DNA of 64,000 bases from Trichococcus pasteurii. GTDB lineage: Bacteria > Bacillota > Bacilli > Lactobacillales > Aerococcaceae. The translations under genes were made by a program, and so were the position numbers. The stretch is taken from positions 349,194 through 413,193 of the forward strand of contig NZ_FONM01000002.1 of assembly GCF_900112935.1 (NCBI RefSeq), in the 5' to 3' direction. The notes beneath the pieces were generated by a model, which had not been told where the DNA came from, made no database searches, and saw only the letters and a program-made list of their open reading frames with translations. Shown in pieces: positions 9,205-17,588 of the stretch. Every line of letters starts with the position of its first letter. Position 1 is the first letter of the stretch.

Positions 9205-10395
9205 TTATTTTTTGTGGGTTTCGATAAATTTTTTGATGCGATCTACTGCTTCTGCCAGTAGTTCTTCTCTGACAGTATAACTTATTCTGGCATAATCAGG
9301 GTATCCAAAACCATCGCCTGAAACCAAAGCGACATTTGCCTCTTCGATCAAAGCCAGCGTAAAGTCTTTCACTTCTTCAAAACCGCACATTTCGGCTGCT
9401 TCCTTCACGTTCGGGAACAGGTAAAAGGCTCCTTGAGGTTTCGTGACCTTGAAACCGGGAATGCTCGCAACAAGCGGATAGAAGAAGTTCAGGCGCGCTT
9501 CGAATGCTGCGCGCATATCCTCAACGAAATCTTGTGGTCCGGTCAATGCAGCCAGCGCGCCATATTGGCTTGGTCCGGCAGGATTGCTTGTCGAATGACT
9601 GGATAGTTCGATCATCTTACTGATGATTTCCGCATTCCCTATTGCATATCCGATCCTCCAGCCTGTCATAGCGTATGTCTTGGAGATTCCGTTGATGATG
9701 ATCGTCTGGTTCTTGATTTCCTCTGACAGGGAAGCGATTGAGATGGCTTTATTTCCGTTATAAGTCAGTCGGTAGTAAATTTCATCAGCGATGATCAAGA
9801 TATCGTGTGCAACCGCCCACTCCCCGATTGCCTTCAGTTCTTCTGGCGTATAGATCATACCGGTCGGGTTCGACGGAGAGTTCAAAAGCAAAGCAACCGT
9901 TTTTTCGTTGCGATGTTTTTCAAGATCTTCCACAGTCAGTTTGAAGCCTTTTTCAGGCGCTGTTTCGACGAGAACGTTGACGCCGCCCGCCAATTTGATC
10001 TGCTCCGTATAGCTTACCCAATATGGCGCAGGGACGATGACTTCATCTCCGGGATTAAGAATGACTTGGAATAGCGCAAACAAAGCATTTTTGGCCCCTT
10101 CAGTCACGATGACCTGATTGACTGCGAAACTGACTCCGTCATACTTCTGGTGATAATCAACAATTGCTTGACGCAATGGCAGGATACCGGCAGTCGGTGT
10201 GTAGTGATTCGCTTTGTTTGATTGGATCGCTTCTACTGCAGCATTCAGGATTGAAGCGTGCGTATCGAAGTCCGGTTCCCCTACGGTCAAGTTAAGGATA
10301 TCCTTACCTTGCGCTTTCATGACGTTGACTTTAGCTGACGTCGCCAATGTCGGGGATTCGCTTATTTTTTTCATTCTTTCAGAAATTTTTACCAT
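9205..10395 (-). CDS. aspB: Aspartate aminotransferase (class I, PLP-dependent)
   Basis: Converts oxaloacetate and glutamate to aspartate and 2-oxoglutarate. Fold-type I aminotransferase features are present: NSPSNPTG, the aspartate of IIADEIY that binds the PLP ring nitrogen, and SKTYAMTGWRIGY with the PLP Schiff-base lysine. The ATG at 10393-10395 has GGAG 8 nt upstream; the in-frame GTG three codons earlier overlaps that site. It sits in the conserved order tseB-aspB-asnS-dnaD. Confidence 0.94.
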   Translation of the reverse strand: MVKISERMKKISESPTLATSAKVNVMKAQGKDILNLTVGEPDFDTHASILNAAVEAIQSNKANHYTPTAGILPLRQAIVDYHQKYDGVSFAVNQVIVTEGAKNALFALFQVILNPGDEVIVPAPYWVSYTEQIKLAGGVNVLVETAPEKGFKLTVEDLEKHRNEKTVALLLNSPSNPTGMIYTPEELKAIGEWAVAHDILIIADEIYYRLTYNGNKAISIASLSEEIKNQTIIINGISKTYAMTGWRIGYAIGNAEIISKMIELSSHSTSNPAGPSQYGALAALTGPQDFVEDMRAAFEARLNFFYPLVASIPGFKVTKPQGAFYLFPNVKEAAEMCGFEEVKDFTLALIEEANVALVSGDGFGYPDYARISYTVREELLAEAVDRIKKFIETHKK

Positions 10396-10410
10396 CTCAA
10401 TCACTCCAAT

Positions 10411-10887
10411 TTATATGTTTTCTATATCTTTGAGCCATTTACCAGAAATAGCGGATATCAAATAGTAACCAATCGTATCGTTTGCATTTTTGTAGGTGAC
10501 TTCCCAAACCGGTTCTTCGTTCTCTATCCCCAGTCTCGCCTCCAGAATCCGTTCAGGGTTCTTATCCGCCTGAGTGATTGATTTAGCTTCACTTTCGGTG
10601 ATGACTTCCGCAGTATTCAGGATAGTGGTTTCACCGCCGTCTTTCTTGATGATGACATATAATTCTTCATTGTTGTCATCGATACCGGCCAGTGTGAAAT
10701 ACGTCTCAGATCCGTTGTACCAATAAAAATCTTGGACCTTCTGGATATTGGCGTTCGCCTCTGCAATGGCGGTTGCTTCTTTCTCCGCCTGCAGCATCGG
10801 CTGCTGGCTTCGGTAAAATATCGTGTAGGAACTGACGATCATCAGGAAAAGAATCACAATCGTCCCAACAATGATATTCTTCTTCAC
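10411..10887 (-). CDS. tseB: TseB/YpmB-like membrane-anchored protein (DUF5590)
   Basis: One N-terminal membrane helix (about residues 4-24) anchors a soluble extracellular domain of about 130 residues with the repeating fold of the YpmB family. Family members in Bacillus modulate cell-wall elongation with penicillin-binding proteins; the role here is inferred. The start is uncertain: two GTG codons (10894-10896 and 10885-10887) are possible. The second is about 10 nt from AAGGA and begins the protein right before the membrane helix. It precedes aspB by 15 nt. Confidence 0.85.
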   Translation of the reverse strand: MKKNIIVGTIVILFLMIVSSYTIFYRSQQPMLQAEKEATAIAEANANIQKVQDFYWYNGSETYFTLAGIDDNNEELYVIIKKDGGETTILNTAEVITESEAKSITQADKNPERILEARLGIENEEPVWEVTYKNANDTIGYYLISAISGKWLKDIENI

Positions 10888-10984
10888 ATCTTCCACTTCC
10901 TTATCTTTGTTTGAAACTTAATCGCAATCTCACCTAATTATTAATGATACCTTAAACTTCAAGCTGATGGAATATCCCACCGCA

Positions 10985-13732
10985 TTATTTTTTCAGAAAT
11001 TCTTGAATTTCCGCATTTATTTCAGCGTGATCGGCTACTTTGATCCCTACGCCCTCCGGAAGCATCTGTTGCATACGTTTGGAATAATTACTTTTGGTCA
11101 ATCTGTCGTCCAGGCAAATGACTACTCCTTTCGTATTTCTGGAGCGGACGAGCCTGCCAATGCCCTGTTTTAGGCGGATCATCGCACGCGGAAGAAACTC
11201 TTCATAGAATGCCTTCTTGCCTTTGTCCTGATGATACGCTTGGAACGCAGCATTCTCAGGACGGTGAGGCGGATCGAACGGCAGTCTTGTGATCACCAAA
11301 ATTTCAACTGCCTGATCGGAAAAATCTATGCCTTCCCAGTAAGAAGCGGAGCCAAGCAAAATTGCCGCACCGGCTGACATGAACCGATTGTGCATCCTTC
11401 TTCGGCTGCCGGAGAAACCTTGAGCCAGTATTTCCGTTCCCGGGAATCCGGCAGAGACCGCATTTTTGAGCTGGTTATGGACCTCCTCCAGCAAGCGGTT
11501 GGATGTGAACAGCACTAAGGCTTTGCGCTGTTGTGGGAGTATGATTTCCTGCAACGTCGAAACAATCTGTTTGGCCGCTTGTTTATCATCCAAGGACGTG
11601 ATGGCCGTAATGTCAGCTGGAAGGAAAATCCGCAATCGTTCACTCAAGTTATAGGGTGAAGCAAAATGCGCTTCCTGCAATTCTGCTTCACCGATTTTGT
11701 TTTTAAAATAGTCCAGCGAATCATCCACTTTGAGTGTCGAACTCAAATAAACCGTCCTGCTGAATCGCTCTTTAATTTTGGAATGGATTTCTTCCGAAAG
11801 GTCGATCTGGTTTATTTCGATCGCCAATGAAAGCAGATCATTATCCCAAGTAAAGTGCAGCACATGATACGTGCCTGCGCGATCTTCAAAAAAATATTGC
11901 AGATTGCCTTGGACCGCATCCAAGTCATCAAGCAGTGCCTTTCCGCGCGGGCCCATGACCGGATCGTTCCTCAAGCTGGCTTTATCCAGGCAACGCATCG
12001 CGGCAAGTCTTGTCTCCTGAATGTACTGGTGCATTTTCTTGTAGATTTTCTTCATTCCGTTCTCAACCTGAAAATTCTCATCCAGATAAACTTCACCCTT
12101 TTCCCCAACCTCATTGATTAGGGAACGCATCAACACTTCTTCTGAATGGGCACACTCCTGCTGCAGTTGATCGACCGCGAATTCAAGGTTGAACAAATCA
12201 TAGTCCAAGGAATCACCGTCAGCCTCCTTCTCTATCGCCTCGCGAAAATCCCGCAGGAAGTAGCCGAACCGCTTCAAGCGCCGTTTCAGGATGGACAAAG
12301 CCACACTTTTTTTGTGCGCATCCTGATAGACGCGCGGGAACTGATGCGCCTCATCGAGGATCAGGTCTATGGTCTGGCCCTGGTCAAAAATAGCCAGATC
12401 ATCGATGTGATGACTCAAAAAGGAATGGTTCGTGACGATCAGGCTGGATTGCTCCGCTTTTTTGTTGTTGAAGGAGAAGAAGTCATCATCGGCCCATTTT
12501 CCTATTAAAGGGGCCTCATGGCTTTCATATGTCAATTTTTCCCACAAAAAATCAAAATTCTGCGCTTGGCTCAATTCGCTGATATCGCCGGATTCCGTCT
12601 CGGTCAACCAGACAAAGATGCTCATCATGATCAAAGATTCTTTTTTGGTGAGGGATCCCAAAGTCAATGCGGCTATTTTCTCCAGATGAACGATGTTCGT
12701 CTTCCCTTTCAATGAGCTTACCTGCAACTCAAACGGCAGCATCTTGCGCAACCGGGTCATTTCGTTGTCCATGATCTGTTCCTGCAAAAGCAGCGTGGAG
12801 GTGCTGATCATGACTTTGTTTTCCGGGGTTGCCTGATAAGCGGCGGGCAACAGGTACGCCAATGTCTTCCCGATGCCCGGTGCAGCTTCGATCGCCAGAT
12901 TTTGGGGCGTTTCAGCCTGACGGAAGTCAAAAAGCGATTGCATCATCTCGATCTGCTCCGAACGGATTTCCAACCCATGATTTGCCATCAGTCTTTTGGC
13001 CACTTCCGAGAAATCGGCAACTTCTTTTTCTCTGTAAGCAGTCTGTTCCAAGCGTATTTCCTTTTCCTTCAGCGCCAACCCATTTTTGACATAGATTTGC
13101 TGCGGGAGCGGAGAGCGCATCTCTTTGGCGGTTTCATAACTTTCATAGAAAAAGGAATCGTTGTCAACCTGACAGTGCGCCGACAAGAAATTCAATTTTT
13201 CCAGCGTGACCAACGGCAATTTGTTGGCCTTCTCCTTCAATTGGAGAAAAAGTTCCGCAGTCGCATGTGCATCGCTTGCGGCATCGTGGGCACTATCATG
13301 CGCCAAACCAAAGTGATTTGACAAATCGCCCAACCGATAACTGGACAAGGTCGGATAGAGGATTTTCGTCAACTCCACCGTATCCATCGCACGCAGCGAA
13401 AGCGGCGGCATGCCGACTTCGTGGAAGGAGCTGTCCAAAAAATGGTAATCGAAATGCACGTTATGCGCTACAAAAATGCAACCATCCAATGTGTTGTAGA
13501 TGAAATCACATACGTCTTCAAAATAAGGAGCCTCTTTGACGTCCTTGTTCCTGATTCCCGTCAACTTCTCGATGATATCCGGTATTTTCCTGCCGGGATT
13601 GATGGTTATATTGATTTCCTGAACTATTTTGCCGTCCTGAAGCAGGGTACACCCGAATTGAATGATCCGATCTCCTCGCTTGAAGCTGGATCCCGTTGTC
13701 TCCAGATCGACAATGGCATAGGTTTTCTTCAT
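10985..13732 (-). CDS. dinG: DinG-type helicase with N-terminal DnaQ-like 3'-5' exonuclease
   Basis: The fusion protein has an exonuclease domain (residues about 1-165) with ExoI DLETTG, ExoII HNVHFDYHFL and ExoIII HDAASDAHA. An XPD/DinG superfamily-2 helicase follows, with Walker A AAPGIGKT (about 283-290), DEAH (LDEAHQFPR) and motif VI GIGRLVRS. This is the Firmicutes DinG architecture (about 915 residues); it lacks an obvious iron-sulfur cysteine set. Such proteins act on nucleic acids during repair; the precise substrate is not known from sequence. TAGGAGA precedes the ATG by 8 nt. The gene has its own promoter and an unusual leader, and it heads the tseB-aspB-asnS-dnaD-nth series. Confidence 0.94.
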   Translation of the reverse strand: MKKTYAIVDLETTGSSFKRGDRIIQFGCTLLQDGKIVQEINITINPGRKIPDIIEKLTGIRNKDVKEAPYFEDVCDFIYNTLDGCIFVAHNVHFDYHFLDSSFHEVGMPPLSLRAMDTVELTKILYPTLSSYRLGDLSNHFGLAHDSAHDAASDAHATAELFLQLKEKANKLPLVTLEKLNFLSAHCQVDNDSFFYESYETAKEMRSPLPQQIYVKNGLALKEKEIRLEQTAYREKEVADFSEVAKRLMANHGLEIRSEQIEMMQSLFDFRQAETPQNLAIEAAPGIGKTLAYLLPAAYQATPENKVMISTSTLLLQEQIMDNEMTRLRKMLPFELQVSSLKGKTNIVHLEKIAALTLGSLTKKESLIMMSIFVWLTETESGDISELSQAQNFDFLWEKLTYESHEAPLIGKWADDDFFSFNNKKAEQSSLIVTNHSFLSHHIDDLAIFDQGQTIDLILDEAHQFPRVYQDAHKKSVALSILKRRLKRFGYFLRDFREAIEKEADGDSLDYDLFNLEFAVDQLQQECAHSEEVLMRSLINEVGEKGEVYLDENFQVENGMKKIYKKMHQYIQETRLAAMRCLDKASLRNDPVMGPRGKALLDDLDAVQGNLQYFFEDRAGTYHVLHFTWDNDLLSLAIEINQIDLSEEIHSKIKERFSRTVYLSSTLKVDDSLDYFKNKIGEAELQEAHFASPYNLSERLRIFLPADITAITSLDDKQAAKQIVSTLQEIILPQQRKALVLFTSNRLLEEVHNQLKNAVSAGFPGTEILAQGFSGSRRRMHNRFMSAGAAILLGSASYWEGIDFSDQAVEILVITRLPFDPPHRPENAAFQAYHQDKGKKAFYEEFLPRAMIRLKQGIGRLVRSRNTKGVVICLDDRLTKSNYSKRMQQMLPEGVGIKVADHAEINAEIQEFLKK

Positions 13733-13751
13733 AAAAATAATCTCCTAAATA

Positions 13752-13830
13752 AACAGAAGCATCTCCTGTTCCGGTATTTCTTTCCGCAAGACTTTCCCTG
13801 AAAATATCTCAAAAAAACAGGAGCCTCTCC
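13752..13830 (-). promoter_or_regulatory. dinG leader with competing stem-loops
   Basis: In the dinG 5' untranslated region a small 4-bp hairpin (13820-13830) is followed by seven T. The segment CTCCTGTT (13816-13823) pairs perfectly with AACAGGAG (13763-13770). That AACAGGAG segment can instead pair with CTTCTGTT (13752-13759, one G-U) just before the ribosome site. The structures exclude each other. Whether they regulate is an inference. Confidence 0.35.
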
Positions 13831-13862
13831 GATCAAACTGTGCATTGTATGCAGCTGACCTC

Positions 13863-13891
13863 ATTATATCCTATGTCGCGGGTATTGTTAC
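13863..13891 (-). promoter_or_regulatory. dinG promoter
   Basis: GTAACA (13886-13891), 17-nt spacer, perfect TATAAT (13863-13868) on the minus strand. A 12-bp palindrome CGACAATTGTCG lies just upstream at 13900-13911. Confidence 0.6.
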
Positions 13892-13953
13892 CTTAAAAAC
13901 GACAATTGTCGGATTTTTTTGATAACCTGCAGGGATAGGCTGCCTAGCAGAGA

Positions 13954-13999
13954 TCAAAAAATGGACCCTCGCTTTTTCAGCAAGGGCCCATTTTTTTGA
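13954..13999 (-). terminator. Terminator of the unknown gene 14004-14480
   Basis: A long stem (AAAAAATGGGCCCTTGCT pairing with AGCGAGGGTCCATTTTTT, one mismatch or wobble) with a GAAAA loop and T tract lies immediately after the stop. It is symmetrical and could work in both directions. Confidence 0.9.
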
Positions 14000-14003
14000 T
14001 CCA

Positions 14004-14480
14004 TTAAACGATGTTAGGATAGATATCTTTCACATTTTTTTCCGGATCGATTACGATATATAATTTGTTTTCGGATGAAACGAAAGAAGATTGGTGTTCA
14101 TTGTCGAATCCGTCGGTGTCCGTAGCTTTATATGGGAAGTAGATGCGGTCCACTTCCACAATGACGTCGGATTTTGGGTGATCTTCATCTTGGTAAAGGA
14201 TATCCATTTTTTCGATGTCTTGATGACTCGCAACGCGCTCGAACATGCCTTGTTCAAGTCCGCCCAGATTGATGTCGCTCGTATTGACGTGATCCGCTTC
14301 TTGGTTAATTTCGATACGCAAAGATTCGCAAGGGTGGATTTCTTGGAAATCACTGTTTCCGATTCGGCCGTAGCTCGTTGTGACTTGTTTGATCCATAAA
14401 TCTCCGATAAATTCACGCCTGATCGTCCATGTTTCGCCGTTTCTGAAAATAAATCTCAAACCTGTCATTACTTTTTTCAT
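14004..14480 (-). CDS. Uncharacterised 158-residue protein
   Basis: I do not recognise this protein. It is soluble, acidic and rich in Asp/Glu/Ile, with no signal peptide or membrane helix. Notable segments are GETWTIRREFIGDLWIKQV near the N-terminus, a Glu/Asp-rich middle and a C-terminal strand-rich part (KLYIVIDPEKNVKDIYP). The ATG at 14478-14480 has AGGAG 8 nt upstream, so the in-frame GTG at 14489 is rejected. It is a single-gene unit with a strong terminator. The coding style (synonymous codons, ribosome site) matches its neighbours, so no sign of recent transfer is visible. Confidence 0.85.
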   Translation of the reverse strand: MKKVMTGLRFIFRNGETWTIRREFIGDLWIKQVTTSYGRIGNSDFQEIHPCESLRIEINQEADHVNTSDINLGGLEQGMFERVASHQDIEKMDILYQDEDHPKSDVIVEVDRIYFPYKATDTDGFDNEHQSSFVSSENKLYIVIDPEKNVKDIYPNIV

Positions 14481-14525
14481 CGAAATCACTCCTGATATAT
14501 TTACTTTTTGAATATGTAACTATTT

Positions 14526-14552
14526 TATCATATTTTTTAAAAAGTGGGTACA
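14526..14552 (-). promoter_or_regulatory. Candidate promoter of the unknown gene
   Basis: TTGTAC (14547-14552), 15-nt spacer, TATGAT (14526-14531) on the minus strand in an A/T-rich stretch. The spacer is short, so this is tentative. Confidence 0.35.
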
Positions 14553-14591
14553 AATACACTTGCGATGACGGAAAAAAAGTAAGTTGAGCTG

Positions 14592-16157
14592 CTAGAGACT
14601 GTCCATGAATGCATTTGCGTTGACGACGGCCCTTGTGTGCTTCGCCGAGGCGATTTCATGGCCTTGTGAATGGGCTGTGCATTCGAAGAAATATTTGTTT
14701 CCTCTGTGTTCCGTCACTCTGACCGTCACCGTTATTTCGGCGTGGATGGGAGAGGCTTTTTTATGATGCAGATCGCATTGTATCCCGACTGTCGTGTCGC
14801 CTTCGGAAAGATGTTCCTTGACGATCCCCATGCAGGCATTTTCGATCATGGCCAACAATGCCGGCGTTGCCAAAACCGGCAACGTTCCCGAACCGATTTC
14901 GGACGCCAAATCTTTTTGCCCGACGGTATAGGCGGCTTCGAATGTCTCATCCAAATAAATCATCCTTCTTTTCGTAATGAAATCCCTTAGTGCGAAGGGG
15001 CTATTCTCCAGTTTGTTTGCCAAAACCAGCGTTTTCAATTCTTCGAATATCTCGCCCACAAAAGGGCCGCCTCGTTGGATGCCCAGCAATGAAAGCAATT
15101 CTTTTCCGTCCAAGGCCAAATCTTTCAGCGTATGGATCGGCATGGATTCATTCAATTCGATCAGGTTTTCGCTCTGGTTCGGCAGGCCGAACCCTTCTAT
15201 GATGGCTTCAATCTCCATGGCGATTTCGATCCCTGTTTCGAACAGAAGTGGGTAGTCCCAGAATTGCTGCAGGCGTTTGTTGAGGGCCTGAACGCCTATG
15301 CGTATGTCCATGATCTCCTTGCGGGAACACTTCCATTGGCGCAAAAACGGCTCGATCGCTTCATCCTTCAGATCCAGGAAATGGACCAACACAGTCCAAG
15401 CGATCGTCGTCCCTTTGAATTGCAGCGGAAACAGGGCCAAGTCGATCAATTCCTTTTCCCGGTTTTGCAAGCCGGGACACATCTGGAATAAACGTGTTTC
15501 GACAAAAAACTTGATTCCGCCCTTGCGGTTTCTTCCGATCAGAAGCTTATTCCACTCTTCGCGCACGCGTTCTACCGCGATCTTCGAAAGCAGCGGATGG
15601 TACTCGATGATGGCCTCCTTCGTCGCTTGTTCGATTTCAAAATCCAACTGACTCACGAATCTGGCTGCGCGCATCATGCGCAAGGCATCTTCCCTGAAGC
15701 GTTCTTCCGGATTGCCGACTGCCCGGATCAATTTGTTCGCCAAGTCCTCCTGCCCGTTGAAGAAGTCTTTGATGTTCCCATGGCGGTCGATCGCAATCGC
15801 ATTGATCGTAAAGTCGCGCCTTTTCAAGTCATCCTGCAGACTGCGCACATACTCGACTTTCTCCGGTCTGCGGAACTTTTCATACTTTGATTCTGTCCGG
15901 AAAGTTGTTATTTCGTATGTCTCACGCTCATGTAAGACCATCACCGTTCCATGTTGGATGCCCACATCAAAGGTGATCGGGAAGATCCGCTGAATTTCTT
16001 CAGGCATAGCACTTGAGGCGATGTCGACATCCGAAATATCCAGATTCAGCAGCGTATCGCGCACACTTCCCCCAACAAAGTAGGCTTCATATCCAGCCCG
16101 TTCGATGGCTTCGATGATCGGTATCGCTTTTTGAAATTCCGGTGCGTTTATGATCAT
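14592..16157 (-). CDS. cca: CCA-adding enzyme fused to a FlK-like hot-dog thioesterase domain
   Basis: Residues 1-398 form a complete class II tRNA nucleotidyltransferase that builds or repairs the 3' CCA end. GGSVRD and [13 protein letters not shown] carry the catalytic carboxylates; [22 protein letters not shown] and [11 protein letters not shown] follow. Bacterial enzymes of this type normally end near residue 400. Here the frame continues without a stop from Met399 for 123 residues resembling the fluoroacetyl-CoA thioesterase FlK family. [16 protein letters not shown] supplies Thr about 431 and Glu about 439, [10 protein letters not shown] a His about 464/465, and KHTRAVV the C-terminal strand. 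An AGAAGG at the junction lies 9 nt before TTG codon 402, so a separate thioesterase could also be made. The start overlaps the dapB stop (ATGA). Confidence 0.93.
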   Translation of the reverse strand: MIINAPEFQKAIPIIEAIERAGYEAYFVGGSVRDTLLNLDISDVDIASSAMPEEIQRIFPITFDVGIQHGTVMVLHERETYEITTFRTESKYEKFRRPEKVEYVRSLQDDLKRRDFTINAIAIDRHGNIKDFFNGQEDLANKLIRAVGNPEERFREDALRMMRAARFVSQLDFEIEQATKEAIIEYHPLLSKIAVERVREEWNKLLIGRNRKGGIKFFVETRLFQMCPGLQNREKELIDLALFPLQFKGTTIAWTVLVHFLDLKDEAIEPFLRQWKCSRKEIMDIRIGVQALNKRLQQFWDYPLLFETGIEIAMEIEAIIEGFGLPNQSENLIELNESMPIHTLKDLALDGKELLSLLGIQRGGPFVGEIFEELKTLVLANKLENSPFALRDFITKRRMIYLDETFEAAYTVGQKDLASEIGSGTLPVLATPALLAMIENACMGIVKEHLSEGDTTVGIQCDLHHKKASPIHAEITVTVRVTEHRGNKYFFECTAHSQGHEIASAKHTRAVVNANAFMDSL

Positions 16158-16942
16158 AGGAAGTTTTCCAATCCATAGATCAGGCGATCGATTTCCATTA
16201 CTTTTCTGCAGGAAAGGGCTACACCGTTCATGAAAGAGTCGCGGTCATAAGAATCGTGGCGGATGATCAAACCTTCTCCGGCACTGCCGAATTGCACTTG
16301 CTGATGCGCGACCAGGCCAGGTAAGCGGACGCTGTGGATTTTCATGCCATGGTAATCAGCCCCTCTTGCGCCTTCAATCAGTTCTTCCTCATCCGGATGC
16401 CCTTGTTGATGATCGCCTCTCACCTCGTAAATCAATTCGGCAGTCTTTATGGCAGTGCCGCTTGGTGCATCCAATTTGTTATCGTGGTGCAGTTCCATGA
16501 TTTCCACATCCGGGAAATATTTCGCTGCTTTTGCTGCGAATTCCATCATCAGCACGGCGCCGATCGCAAAGTTCGGGGCAATCAAGCCGCCCAGGCCCAA
16601 ATCTTTAGAGTAGTTGGTCAATTCTTCAAGTTGCTCACTGGAAAAACCGGTAGTGCCGATTACGGGGCGCATGCCGTTTTCAAGGGCGAAACGCGTGTTT
16701 TCATAGGCTGCATCCGGTCTGGAAAAATCAATCCAAACATCAGCTTCAACTTCCTTGACGAGGGTCGCTTTGTCACGGAACACTTTCACAGGATGGCCGG
16801 CATATTGCGGCAATTCATCCAGTTGCTTTTCTGTTGCGAAAGGATCGTACACAGCCGCCAATGTAAAGTCTTCCTGACGCAAGACCATATTTGTGCACGC
16901 GGTCCCCATTTTGCCTTTAAAACCCGAAACTACAATTTTCAT
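16154..16942 (-). CDS. dapB: 4-hydroxy-tetrahydrodipicolinate reductase
   Basis: Reduces the product of DapA with NAD(P)H on the way to meso-diaminopimelate and lysine. The Rossmann motif GFKGKMG is at about residues 8-14 and the signature [15 protein letters not shown] contains the catalytic His and Lys. From the ATG at 16940-16942 (AAGGGA 9 nt upstream) the protein has 262 residues, the family size; an upstream extension to 16999 is rejected. It is translationally coupled to cca. Confidence 0.96.
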   Translation of the reverse strand: MKIVVSGFKGKMGTACTNMVLRQEDFTLAAVYDPFATEKQLDELPQYAGHPVKVFRDKATLVKEVEADVWIDFSRPDAAYENTRFALENGMRPVIGTTGFSSEQLEELTNYSKDLGLGGLIAPNFAIGAVLMMEFAAKAAKYFPDVEIMELHHDNKLDAPSGTAIKTAELIYEVRGDHQQGHPDEEELIEGARGADYHGMKIHSVRLPGLVAHQQVQFGSAGEGLIIRHDSYDRDSFMNGVALSCRKVMEIDRLIYGLENFL

Positions 16943-16972
16943 TCTACACTTTCCCTTCCGTTTAACGCTGCC

Positions 16973-16991
16973 GGCACGCTTGTTCCGTGCC
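16973..16991 (-). other. GC-rich hairpin between ypiB and dapB
   Basis: GGCACG and CGTGCC pair perfectly around a 7-nt loop, with no T tract after them. It may be an mRNA processing or stabilising element between the two genes. Confidence 0.4.
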
Positions 16992-17005
16992 ATATCCACG
17001 TTGTA

Positions 17006-17557
17006 TCAGATCATATTTTTTTCTTCCAACTCTTTTAATTCTTTCGTGAACTTCCTGAAGCTGTTTTCGTCGTATTGGATCAGCGCGATATCGATCTGTT
17101 TTTTCAGATAATGGATGCGATCCTTAACCGCCAATTTTTCCAAGGACTTTTCTACTATTTCTTCCAGATCCTTATCGAAAATTTCGGATTCTTGGATGTA
17201 CGGATTGTCCTCCAAAACGCCAAAAAATGAAAGGACTTGGTAGGATTGATCAAAGAATAACTCCAAATAAAAATCCTCTTTCCAATTCAACCGCAGATCA
17301 TGGAATGCCTGTTCGGGATCCTCGAATGTCTTTCCGTCCTTGTAGTACATGAAGGCGTCTTTCGGATTTCCGACCACGGCAAATCCCATTCCTCTGTTCG
17401 TTGTATGGACTTCCTCAATCAGATGGATATTCTTCAATAAAATCTCATGATTAAGCAGATAATTGAGTATCCAAAGGGACTCTCTGCGCTTCAATTGATA
17501 ATTCTGAATAAACCAAGAAATAAAATTTTTTTTCTCCTCCAAAGTAGGATTCATCAT
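17006..17557 (-). CDS. ypiB: YpiB-like protein (UPF0302 family)
   Basis: This 184-residue soluble protein matches the YpiB/UPF0302 family in length and in the conserved beginning LEEKKNFISWFIQNYQLKRRESLWILNYL, given here as positions 6-34 of the protein. The C-terminal third is rich in charged helices. No biochemical role is established that I can name. The start ATG at 17555-17557 has AGGAGG 7 nt upstream; the longer frame overlapping the TPR gene is rejected. It follows the TPR gene by 31 nt, as ypiB follows ypiA in Bacillus. Confidence 0.88.
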   Translation of the reverse strand: MMNPTLEEKKNFISWFIQNYQLKRRESLWILNYLLNHEILLKNIHLIEEVHTTNRGMGFAVVGNPKDAFMYYKDGKTFEDPEQAFHDLRLNWKEDFYLELFFDQSYQVLSFFGVLEDNPYIQESEIFDKDLEEIVEKSLEKLAVKDRIHYLKKQIDIALIQYDENSFRKFTKELKELEEKNMI

Positions 17558-17588
17558 TTTAAAACCTCCTATCCGATGGGATGATGAC

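Noticed and set aside
13900..13911. CGACAATTGTCG before dinG as a LexA box
   Set aside because: It lacks the GAAC-N4-GTTC core; compare the clear box upstream of recA. It remains only a palindrome.
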